A stretch of DNA of 11,116 bases. Source: Paracoccaceae bacterium (GTDB lineage Bacteria > Pseudomonadota > Alphaproteobacteria > Rhodobacterales > Rhodobacteraceae). The notes beneath the pieces are model-generated. The model saw only the letters and a list, made by a program, of their open reading frames with translations. It did not search any database and was not told the origin of the DNA. Both the position numbers and the translations under genes were made by a program. Location of the stretch: assembly GCA_003512825.1 (NCBI GenBank), contig DOOI01000043.1, positions 1 through 11,116 of the forward strand, written 5' to 3'. Below, in pieces: positions 1-6,706 of this stretch. Within the stretch, counting starts at the first letter, position 1. The number at the start of each line of letters is the position of its first letter.

Positions 1-12
1 CGGGCGGCCTAA

Positions 13-255
13 AGGTTTTGCGCGCGCAAGGCGGGGCCCGCGGCCGCCGATCTGGAGGGGCTGGCCATGCCCGCGCTTTTCATGACGGGTGAAAAGGAAC
101 CGAATTCGACTGGTGACATGAGCCGGGAGATGGCGCGATTGGCACCCCAAGGGGAGGTGCAGATTTTGGCAGGGGCGGCGCATATGATGCCGATGACCCA
201 TGCAGGCGAGGTCAATGGAATTTTGGCACAGTTTTTCCGACGGTGCGCGGCATGA
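13..255 (+). CDS. Alpha/beta hydrolase, C-terminal fragment (5' end outside the window or broken)
   Basis: This is the last ~80 residues of an alpha/beta-hydrolase. From about position 61 the protein reads like the final strand, helix and loop of the fold: MPALFMTGEKEPNST, where the catalytic acid normally sits, followed ~28 residues later by GAAHMMP, which carries the expected catalytic histidine, then a C-terminal helix ending in FFRRCAA. The acid position holds Glu (GEKEP) where relatives I know usually have Asp (GEKDP). The frame is closed by TAA at 10-12, although residues 13-66 (RKAGPAAADLEGL) still look like hydrolase sequence, so the gene either carries a nonsense or frameshift change near 10-30 or begins late. 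The nucleophile Ser and oxyanion-hole motif would lie upstream and cannot be seen. Its stop TGA overlaps the ATG of the reductase (ATGA at 252-255), so the two are translationally coupled. By context it could be the ring-opened amide hydrolase (TgnD role) of the operon. Confidence 0.72.
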   Translation, partial: RFCARKAGPAAADLEGLAMPALFMTGEKEPNSTGDMSREMARLAPQGEVQILAGAAHMMPMTHAGEVNGILAQFFRRCAA

Positions 256-1184
256 GCGCAGCGGTGCAGATCCCCCCGATGGACGCGCGGGCCTTGCGCG
301 CGGCGTTCGGCAGTTTCATGACCGGGGTAACCGTGGTGACGACGCGCAATCGGGCGGGGCAAGCCTATGGGTTTACCGCAAACTCGTTTACGTCTGTTTC
401 GCTTGATCCGCCGTTGCTGTTGGTGTGTCCGGGGAAGTTCTTGTCGAGTTATGCCGAATTCGAGGCCTGCGATGTCTTCGCGGTGAGCATTCTGGCGGAG
501 GGGCAGGAAGAGATTTCCAATACCTTCGCCAGTTTCAAAGGGGATCGGTTTGCGCGGGTTGAGACCGACGATGATCTGCATGGCGTTCCTGTGATCGCCG
601 GGGCGGTGGCCGTGTTCAGTTGTCAAAAGCAGCAGGTGATGGAGGCAGGGGACCACGCGCTGTTGATTGGGCAGGTCAAGCATTTTCACCACAGTGCCCG
701 GCGCGGGCTGGGCTATGCGGGTGGCAAATATTTCAGTCTTGGGCTGGAGCAGAGCGCGGCACGTGCGCCCAAGCAAGGCCTGAAGAACGTGGCCTCTGCG
801 ATCATAGAGCAGAATGGAGCTGTGTATTTGCAGCGCGATGCGGCGGGATATTTTTTGCCCCAAGTGGTGGTCTCGCGGCGTGGATTGCTGCGCGATGCTT
901 TGCAAGAGCATTTGGCGACACTCGAATTGGGCGCTCGGCTGGCGCAGGTCTATTCGATCTTCGATCAAGCGGCGACGGGCGAGCACCACACTTGTTTTCG
1001 CGCAACAACCCACGGTGCGGTGCCGCGCGAGGGAGCCTTTGTCGCCGTCGAAGACTTGGCAAGGCTGGACTACGCAGTGCCGGGGCAGGCGGCAACTTTG
1101 GCGCGTTATGCCACGGAATATCAAACCGGATTGTTCGGCCTTTTCATCGGTGATGCCGATGGGGGCGACATTCATTATTCTTGA
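252..1184 (+). CDS. Flavin reductase (HpaC/DIM6-NTAB family) with extra C-terminal domain; TgnA-like reductase component
   Basis: A 310-residue NAD(P)H:flavin reductase expected to supply reduced FMN/FAD to the luciferase-like oxygenase encoded next. Residues ~12-165 form the split-barrel flavin reductase domain, with the flavin-binding stretch GFTANSFTSVSLDPP at 40-54 and the family motif GDH at 133-135 (EAGDHALLIGQV). Single-domain relatives end near residue 170. Here ~140 more residues follow (about 170-310), with a Nudix-like look (LRDALQEHL, then LARLAQVYSIF-type strands) but no intact Nudix box. The A. baylyi trigonelline reductase is, from memory, similarly long, which supports the assignment. 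I chose ATG 252 because it forms an ATGA overlap with the preceding stop; an in-frame GTG at 243 is the alternative. The next gene starts 16 bases after the stop. Reductase function is secure; the trigonelline-type assignment is inferred from gene content. Confidence 0.88.
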   Translation: MSAAVQIPPMDARALRAAFGSFMTGVTVVTTRNRAGQAYGFTANSFTSVSLDPPLLLVCPGKFLSSYAEFEACDVFAVSILAEGQEEISNTFASFKGDRFARVETDDDLHGVPVIAGAVAVFSCQKQQVMEAGDHALLIGQVKHFHHSARRGLGYAGGKYFSLGLEQSAARAPKQGLKNVASAIIEQNGAVYLQRDAAGYFLPQVVVSRRGLLRDALQEHLATLELGARLAQVYSIFDQAATGEHHTCFRATTHGAVPREGAFVAVEDLARLDYAVPGQAATLARYATEYQTGLFGLFIGDADGGDIHYS

Positions 1185-1200
1185 GGAAAGGGACTGAAGC

Positions 1201-2235
1201 GTGGACTTCTCTTTATTTGCCCATATGGAGCGGCTAGGGCCGGAGCAGGCGCATGAGACCCTCTATGAGGAGTTTGTCGGCTTGTGCGAGATGGCCGATC
1301 AAGGGGGTATGCGGGCGATCTGGACGGGGGAGCATCATGCGATGGAGTTCACCATTTCGCCCAATCCATTCCTCGCGATCATGGACCTGTCGCACCGCAC
1401 CAAATCGGTGAAACTGGGCACGGGCACGATCATTGCGCCGTTTTGGCACCCGATCAAATTGGCGGGCGAAGCTGCGATGACTGATCTGATGACGGGCGGG
1501 CGGCTTGAGTTGGGCATTGCGCGTGGGGCCTATAATTTCGAGTATGAACGGATCATGCCGGGGATGGATGCATGGGACGCGGGCCAGCGCATGCGCGAGT
1601 CTGCGCCGCTTTTGCGCCCGCTGTGGCAGGGTGATTGCGCCCATGAAGGCACTTACTATTCCTTTCCCAACACCAGTTCGGCCCCCAAGCCGGTGCAAAA
1701 GGACGGCCCGCCGATTTGGATCGCGGCGCGCGACCCCAACAGCCATGAGTTTGCCGTGCAAAACGGATTTAATGTGCAAGTGACGCCGCTGTGGTTGGGG
1801 ATGGCCGAGGTGGAGACCTTGATGGGGCGTTTCAAGGATGCGTGTGCAACGCATGGCGGAAAACGACCCAAGATCATGTTGTTGCATCATGCCTATGTGG
1901 GCAAGGATGATGACGACGTGGCGCAGGCAGCGCGAGATTTTAGCCGCTATTACTGCTATTTTGGCGCATGGTTTCAAAACAAGCGGCCGATCACGCAGGG
2001 GCTGATCGCGCCTTTGTCTGATGATGAGATTGCGGCCAATACCACGATGTCACCGGAGAATTTGCAGCGCGATTTGACGATGGGGACAGCGCAGCAGGTG
2101 ATTGATCAGATCAAACGCTATGAGGATCTGGGCTATGATGAGTTCTCGTTCTGGGTCGATAGCGGCATGACCACTGAACGCAAGCGCGCCTCTTTGGCAC
2201 GGTTTATCGATGATGTTATGCCTGCTTTTGCCTGA
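1201..2235 (+). CDS. Luciferase-like (LLM class) flavin-dependent monooxygenase; TgnB-like oxygenase component
   Basis: A 344-residue bacterial-luciferase-family TIM-barrel oxygenase that uses reduced flavin from a partner reductase plus O2. Family marks are WTGEHHAMEF at 41-50 (the luciferase EHHxxEF element), SPNPFLAI at 53-60, the strand KLGTGTIIAP at 71-80 and GRLELGIARGA at 100-110. The length is usual for the family. It resembles the luciferase/alkanal branch rather than SsuD alkanesulfonate monooxygenases. It starts with GTG at 1201, preceded by a strong Shine-Dalgarno GAGGAAAG at 1183-1190 that overlaps the stop of the reductase gene. Lying directly between the reductase and an aldehyde dehydrogenase, it is probably the two-component oxygenase of a ring-opening or oxidative cleavage pathway. 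The best match I can name is the trigonelline monooxygenase TgnB, which opens an N-methylpyridinium ring. The substrate cannot be read from the sequence, and an isomer such as homarine is possible. Confidence 0.9.
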   Translation: MDFSLFAHMERLGPEQAHETLYEEFVGLCEMADQGGMRAIWTGEHHAMEFTISPNPFLAIMDLSHRTKSVKLGTGTIIAPFWHPIKLAGEAAMTDLMTGGRLELGIARGAYNFEYERIMPGMDAWDAGQRMRESAPLLRPLWQGDCAHEGTYYSFPNTSSAPKPVQKDGPPIWIAARDPNSHEFAVQNGFNVQVTPLWLGMAEVETLMGRFKDACATHGGKRPKIMLLHHAYVGKDDDDVAQAARDFSRYYCYFGAWFQNKRPITQGLIAPLSDDEIAANTTMSPENLQRDLTMGTAQQVIDQIKRYEDLGYDEFSFWVDSGMTTERKRASLARFIDDVMPAFA

Positions 2236-2245
2236 AGGAAAGACA

Positions 2246-3724
2246 ATGACCGCACAGCCTTTTTACCAGCTTTTCATTGATGGTGCATGGACCGATGGCA
2301 GCACGGGGCAGTTGATGGAAACCACCAATCCTGCCAATGGTGAAGTCTGGGCGCGGTTTGCCTGTGCATCGGAGGCGGATGTTGACCGGGCGGTGCGCGC
2401 GGCGGCGCGCGCGCTGAGCGACCCGCTGTGGCGCGACATGACGCAGACCGCGCGGGGCAAGTTGCTCTATCGGTTGGCGGATCTGGTTGAGGCGCATGCC
2501 GCAGAGTTGGGTGCGGTAGAGACCACAGACAGCGGCAAGCTCTTGGCGGAGACGGCAAGCCAGACGCGTTATGTGGCGGACTACTACCGCTATTTCGCCG
2601 GGCTTGCCGATAAGATTGAGGGCGCAGTTTTGCCGATCGACAAGCCTGACATGCATGTGTTTACCGCACGGATGCCGATAGGGGTGGTGGCGGCTGTGGT
2701 GCCTTGGAACGCGCAGATGTTCTTGACTGCGACGAAGCTGGGCCCGGCGTTGGCGGCAGGGTGCACCGTGGTGCTGAAGGCCTCGGAGCAGGCCCCTGTG
2801 CCGATGCTGGAGTTTGCGCGGCTGATCGAGGAGGCTGGGTTTCCGCCGGGTGTGGTTTCGGTGATCACGGGCGACGCCGCACATTGCGCGGCCCCGCTGA
2901 CACGTCATCCTTTGGTGGATCGGATTGCCTTTACTGGCGGACCGGAAACCGCGCGGCACGTTGTGCGGAATTCTGCAGAAAATTTTGCTGTCACTACGCT
3001 GGAGTTGGGCGGTAAGTCACCGATCCTTGTGTTTGAGGATGCAGATTTGGAAGGCGCGGCCAATGGGCTGATTGCGGGAAATTTTGGCGCGTCGGGGCAG
3101 TCTTGTGTGGCGGGGACGCGGGGGATTGTCGCGCGGGCTTTGATGCCGAAGCTGGTGGCGCGGATCAAGGAAAAGGCACAGGGCATTGTCATTGGCGATC
3201 CTTTGGAGCCGGGAACGCATGTGGGGCCGCTATGCACCCGCGCCCAAGTGGACCTGATTGTGGACACGTTGGACAAAGCGCGCGCGCAGGGGGCGATTGT
3301 GCATTTCGGCGGCGCGCCAGTGGCGCGACCGGGGAATTTCATGGCGCCGACTTTGGTGGAATGCATGGGGCCCGAGACGGAAACGCTGAAGGTAGAGATG
3401 TTTGGCCCTGTCATGTCGCTGCTGGCATTTGATACCGAAGAAGAGGCGATCGCACTGGCAAATAGCACGGACTATGGGCTGGGTTCGGGGATATTTACGG
3501 AAAATTTGGCACGGGCGCATCGCGTGTCAAAGCGGCTGCGTGCCGGTATTTGCTGGATCAACACCTATCGTGCAATCTCGCCGATTGCGCCTTTTGGGGG
3601 GTTCAATGCTTCGGGCTATGGGCGGGAGGCGGGGATGGACAGTGTCCTGGATTACACCCGAACCAAGACCACATGGATCAACACGTCGGACAGACCCATG
3701 GCCAATCCGTTTGTGATGCGTTGA
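2246..3724 (+). CDS. NAD(P)-dependent aldehyde dehydrogenase; TgnC-like in context
   Basis: A 492-residue soluble ALDH-superfamily enzyme that oxidises an aldehyde or lactol to the acid. All catalytic landmarks are present: VVPWNAQ with Asn155, VLKASEQAP with Lys178, the Rossmann turn FTGGPETA at 229-236, LELGGKSP with general base Glu253, GQSCVAGTR with nucleophile Cys287, and EMFGPV with Glu384. I chose ATG 2246 because GAAGGAAAG at 2234-2242 is a good ribosome site and the N-terminus then begins FYQLFIDGAW, as in relatives. An earlier in-frame ATG at 2210 lies inside the upstream gene and lacks a ribosome site. The gene starts 10 bases after the monooxygenase stop, so it is in the same operon. 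In the trigonelline pathway the equivalent step is oxidation of the hydroxybutyrolactone ring-cleavage product by TgnC; that assignment is inference. It is the last gene of the plus operon. Confidence 0.92.
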   Translation: MTAQPFYQLFIDGAWTDGSTGQLMETTNPANGEVWARFACASEADVDRAVRAAARALSDPLWRDMTQTARGKLLYRLADLVEAHAAELGAVETTDSGKLLAETASQTRYVADYYRYFAGLADKIEGAVLPIDKPDMHVFTARMPIGVVAAVVPWNAQMFLTATKLGPALAAGCTVVLKASEQAPVPMLEFARLIEEAGFPPGVVSVITGDAAHCAAPLTRHPLVDRIAFTGGPETARHVVRNSAENFAVTTLELGGKSPILVFEDADLEGAANGLIAGNFGASGQSCVAGTRGIVARALMPKLVARIKEKAQGIVIGDPLEPGTHVGPLCTRAQVDLIVDTLDKARAQGAIVHFGGAPVARPGNFMAPTLVECMGPETETLKVEMFGPVMSLLAFDTEEEAIALANSTDYGLGSGIFTENLARAHRVSKRLRAGICWINTYRAISPIAPFGGFNASGYGREAGMDSVLDYTRTKTTWINTSDRPMANPFVMR

Positions 3725-3727
3725 TAT

Positions 3728-3757
3728 CGCCAAGGACGCGCATTAGCCGCCTTGGCG
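3728..3757. terminator. Inverted repeat between convergent genes, possible bidirectional terminator
   Basis: CGCCAAGG at 3728-3735 pairs perfectly with CCTTGGCG at 3750-3757 (8-bp stem, 14-base loop). It begins 3 bases after the aldehyde dehydrogenase stop, and its right arm covers the last codons of the opposing minus-strand gene. There is no clear T-run on either side, so it is not a textbook intrinsic terminator, but its position suits stopping both convergent transcripts. Confidence 0.4.
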
Positions 3758-4330
3758 TTCCATCATCATTTCATAGAGCGCTTGCATGCCGCGCTCGGAC
3801 ATGGCGGTGACTTCCGCGGCGTGTTTGTGCAATGCGGCTACCATCTCTGGGTCGTCTGAAGTTTGAACCACGAGGATCCCTGTATCGGTGATATCTATTT
3901 CCGTGGTGATGCTTTCGGCCCGCTGGAAGAAGATGTCGAGTGTCGGGCTTTGGACGATGATTTCCGGGTCATTCTTTGTATCGACGCGGTCGATCATGCC
4001 GATGATATGACTGGTCAATGCGGCCATCACATGCGGATCGGATGAGTTGGTGAGCGTGCGGATGCCGTTGGGCAGGTTTTCGACGCTGCGCGAGAGGGTT
4101 TCGAAGCCGCGAAACATTACTGCCAACTCGGCGCTTTCCTCTGGCGTGGCATTGCGACCGCGCAGGCCCGGCATATTGGCTTCATCATGGGACATCTGAC
4201 CGGACCCATGCATGCGTTGGTGCATGGCGTCGTGATCCATATGGGGCGCGAAAATTGGCAATACGGTCACGGCGGCCACAGAAACTCCGCCCAGCAAGGC
4301 GAGGGCGATTGCCCATTTTACCAGTTTCAT
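3743..4330 (-). CDS. Membrane-anchored or exported His/Met-rich protein of unknown function
   Basis: A 195-residue protein I cannot assign to a named function. The N-terminus has a basic start (MKLVKW) and one hydrophobic segment, about residues 6-28, with no clear cleavage site, so it is probably an uncleaved anchor with the rest in the periplasm. Residues ~30-52 are rich in His and Met (for example HMDHDAMHQRMH), a composition seen in copper- or other metal-handling proteins. The remainder (from about LRGRNATPEESAEL to the end) looks like a compact conserved alpha/beta domain with the phrases NLPNGIRTLT, IVQSPTLDIFF and VVQTSDDPEMV. ATG 4330 is preceded by AGGAG 8-9 bases upstream, a good ribosome site. 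It lies 85 bases downstream of the hydrolase that ends the transporter run, so it may be read through from it or have its own promoter. A link to either catabolic module is not shown. Confidence 0.75.
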   Translation of the reverse strand: MKLVKWAIALALLGGVSVAAVTVLPIFAPHMDHDAMHQRMHGSGQMSHDEANMPGLRGRNATPEESAELAVMFRGFETLSRSVENLPNGIRTLTNSSDPHVMAALTSHIIGMIDRVDTKNDPEIIVQSPTLDIFFQRAESITTEIDITDTGILVVQTSDDPEMVAALHKHAAEVTAMSERGMQALYEMMMERQGG

Positions 4331-4415
4331 TTGTGAGGCTCCTTTTGCCTTGTCGCGCCAGCGGCCGCGGGCATCTCAGGTGTCTTGCGCCTTGATGGTG
4401 TTCAGTGTCAACGCG

Positions 4416-5168
4416 CTAAAGGAGCTGAGGCGCGGGCGGAGTGGCTTCGACGGTGTCGAGAAAGCCCGTGATCAGCGCATTGAACAGATCCGGCCGTTCC
4501 ATGTGAACGGCATGGGCGCAATGGGGCAAGACGGCGAGCCGGGCGTCTGGGATCGTTTTCCAGAGGGTTTCGATTTGTGACCACGGATAGGTGCGATCAC
4601 CATCGCCCCAGAGCACCAGCGTGGGACAGGAGATATTCGGCAGCGCCACCTCGCCCGACCAGTGCTTCATGGCTGTGAGGCCACAGATCAGCGCCGAAAG
4701 CTGGGTCTGCGCGGCGATTTCGCTGCAATTTGGATATTCTGCTGCGGCTTCGCGATGCAGAAACCAAGTAGCGGCGATGCGTTTTGCGGTGCGAGCGGCA
4801 CCCTCCGCTTTGGCACGATCAATCGAGTGCTCGATCGTCTCAAACCGCCCCGGGAGGAGGCCAAGAGCGCCCGTCGCGTAAAGGATGAGCCGTTGCACGC
4901 GGTGGGGCGCGCGCCGGGTGATTTCCTGAACAATCATGCCGCCCATCGAATGGCCAAGCAAAAAGAACTGATCAATCCCGCGCTGATCAAGCTGGTCCAA
5001 CACCCAAACAGCATTCGCTTCGATACTGTCAAACGCGTCGAGGGCTGCATTTTGGCCATAACCGGGGAGATCGAGGCAAATGAGGGGGCGTTGGGCCGCA
5101 AGTGGGGCTTGCAATGCCCATTGTGCGCTGCCGCCCATGAAGCCATGGACGAGGACAAGTGGTGTCAC
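4416..5168 (-). CDS. Alpha/beta hydrolase, last gene of the ABC-transporter operon
   Basis: A complete 250-residue alpha/beta hydrolase with no signal peptide, so cytoplasmic. Motifs run in the usual order: LVHGFMGG at 6-13 (oxyanion hole), LDLPGYGQN at 32-40, GHSMGG at 72-77 with nucleophile Ser74, WGDGDRTYP with acid Asp191, and HCAHAVHMERP with His219. The start is GTG at 5168, whose GTGA overlaps the stop of the permease gene; AAGGGGG lies 6-7 bases upstream. This coupling indicates that the enzyme acts on the imported compound or its breakdown product. It could be an amidase or esterase of the TgnD/acetamidomethylene-succinate hydrolase kind, which share this fold, but the substrate cannot be read from the sequence. 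It is a second hydrolase in the locus besides the fragment at the window start and is not an obvious duplicate of it: the motifs around the catalytic acid differ (GDGDRTYP against GEKEPNST). Confidence 0.88.
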   Translation of the reverse strand: MTPLVLVHGFMGGSAQWALQAPLAAQRPLICLDLPGYGQNAALDAFDSIEANAVWVLDQLDQRGIDQFFLLGHSMGGMIVQEITRRAPHRVQRLILYATGALGLLPGRFETIEHSIDRAKAEGAARTAKRIAATWFLHREAAAEYPNCSEIAAQTQLSALICGLTAMKHWSGEVALPNISCPTLVLWGDGDRTYPWSQIETLWKTIPDARLAVLPHCAHAVHMERPDLFNALITGFLDTVEATPPAPQLL

Positions 5169-6706
5169 CGTTTGCCCCCTTGGACGATACGGTCAAGGAT
5201 CATGGCACAGAACAAAATCGAGAACCCAGCCAGAATACCTTGGCCGACATTGGCGTATTGCAGCGCTTCAAGAACGTCTTCGCCAAGGCCTTTGGCCCCG
5301 ATCAGCGAAGCCACCACCACCATTGCAAGCGACAGCATGATGGTTTGGTTGATGCCTGCCCGGATTGAGGGAGCGGCGAGGGGTAAATCGACCTTGGTCA
5401 ACAAATACCACTTGTTGGCGCCGAAACTGATGGCGGCTTCGCGCACGCTCTCCGGCACCCCGCGCAAACCCAAGACCGTCAGGCGGACGACGGGGGTGCC
5501 GCCGAAAATCATCGTGGTCACGACAGCGGCGGGTTTTCCTGTGCCGAAAAAGGCAATCACAGGGATCATGAACACGAAGGCAGGCATGGTTTGCATGAAA
5601 TCCATGATCGGCTGGATGAAGGAATAAAAGCGAGGGCGGCGCGCGGCGAACATGCCAAGGGGGATGCCGATAAGGATGGAGAGACAAGCGGCTGTGCCCA
5701 AAAGAGCGAGGGTTGTCATCGCCTTTTCCCAAAAGCCGAGCAGACCCATGTAGGAGAGGAATGCGCCAGAGTAGATCGCGGTTCGCACGCCAGCGGTAAG
5801 CCATGTGAGCAAAGTAATCAGCGCAGCAACCACGATCCAAGGGGTGCTTACAAAAACAAGCTCCAACGCATCAAGAACCATGCGGATGGCATAGGTGATG
5901 GCATCGAAAAGAGCGTCGCCATTCAACACGGCCCAATTGAAGAACTTCTCGACCCAATCAATGCTGGTGAGACGGATTTCGGGTGTGGTGGGGAAGGCGC
6001 TCAGGAGGGGGAATTGATTGGGAAAGCTATAGTGCATGGTCGCGGTCATGGCGATTGCCGCCATGAAAACAGCACTGAAAACAACTTGGGAAATGGGCAT
6101 ACCTGAGCGTATGGTGCGGTCGCTGAGCCAATCAGAGAACCGCGCTTCGAGCGCCCAATTGGCGACAGTGGATTGCGCGGCCTTACCCAAGAGCAAAAGC
6201 GCCAGACCCGTCATGGCGATGCTGGGGCCTTGAGCCGCAAGCGCCTCCGCCTCGGCTTTGATGCCGCCGATATTGGCCTCCAACGAGTCCACGGTGCGCC
6301 GATAAACGTCGATTTTGTCTGAAGTTGCTTCTATTGCGGCAGCAAGTTGTTGGCGACGCAATTCCAAAGTGCCTTCAATTGACGTGATCCGGGCCATGGC
6401 GTCAGAGGCGAGATCGCCGAAGAGGCCACGTGCGATTTGGACTATGGCGAGCACTTCGACAATCAAGAAGGGCAGGGCCCAAGACCAAAGCCCGCGCGCA
6501 CCAAACCAGACCGGGCCCATCAGGCCAGCGACCCAATTGAATGTGGGCGTAAAGCGCGAGGACGCGCCGATGCGGTCAAAATTTCGGATGTAATAGTCCG
6601 GGCTGGTCCGAACGAAGAGCCGAATATTGCTGCGGCGTTTCTCGGCATAGGCCAATGCGGCCGCGCTCTCGGTGTCTTCCAGCGGGTTCACGCCTAGGTC
6701 AGTCAT
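5165..6706 (-). CDS. Betaine-type ABC transporter permease with long N-terminal extension
   Basis: A 513-residue inner-membrane permease of the ProW/OpuAB (glycine betaine/quaternary amine) class. The transport domain occupies about residues 285-510. It has several membrane spans and an EAA-type loop that docks the ATPase (EAAISFGANKW at 423-433 followed by LPLAAPSI). Single-domain relatives are ~280-350 residues. Here ~270 residues precede the domain: a soluble start, a Trp/Gly-rich membrane entry (WVAGLMGPVWFGARGLW at 58-74) and span to ~95, a probable coiled coil at ~103-158, another span at ~162-180, one at ~207-226, and an amphipathic region leading into the permease. The N-terminal part vaguely recalls DUF2628-like membrane proteins. 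ATG 6706 overlaps the stop of the ATPase gene (ATGA), and the 3' end overlaps the hydrolase start (GTGA). The permease call is firm; the role of the extension is unknown. Confidence 0.92.
   Translation of the reverse strand: MTDLGVNPLEDTESAAALAYAEKRRSNIRLFVRTSPDYYIRNFDRIGASSRFTPTFNWVAGLMGPVWFGARGLWSWALPFLIVEVLAIVQIARGLFGDLASDAMARITSIEGTLELRRQQLAAAIEATSDKIDVYRRTVDSLEANIGGIKAEAEALAAQGPSIAMTGLALLLLGKAAQSTVANWALEARFSDWLSDRTIRSGMPISQVVFSAVFMAAIAMTATMHYSFPNQFPLLSAFPTTPEIRLTSIDWVEKFFNWAVLNGDALFDAITYAIRMVLDALELVFVSTPWIVVAALITLLTWLTAGVRTAIYSGAFLSYMGLLGFWEKAMTTLALLGTAACLSILIGIPLGMFAARRPRFYSFIQPIMDFMQTMPAFVFMIPVIAFFGTGKPAAVVTTMIFGGTPVVRLTVLGLRGVPESVREAAISFGANKWYLLTKVDLPLAAPSIRAGINQTIMLSLAMVVVASLIGAKGLGEDVLEALQYANVGQGILAGFSILFCAMILDRIVQGGKR

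Noticed and set aside
9..1175. Long minus-strand open frame (388 codons) opposite the reductase gene
   Set aside because: No family motifs, rich in Arg/His/Pro as expected of an antisense shadow; the plus frame shows a clear flavin reductase.
1201..2235. Reading the luciferase-like protein as SsuD alkanesulfonate monooxygenase to build an all-sulfonate locus with cuyA
   Set aside because: Its EHHxxEF and SPNP motifs belong to the luciferase/alkanal branch and the N-terminus does not resemble SsuD.
4361..4368. GCGGCCGC palindrome in the gap downstream of the hydrolase as a terminator or site
   Set aside because: Only 8 bases, self-complementary without a loop, no T-run; expected by chance in GC-rich DNA.
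4662..5627. Plus-strand open frame of 321 codons opposite hydrolase and permease
   Set aside because: It crosses two well-supported minus-strand genes and shows no recognisable protein motifs.
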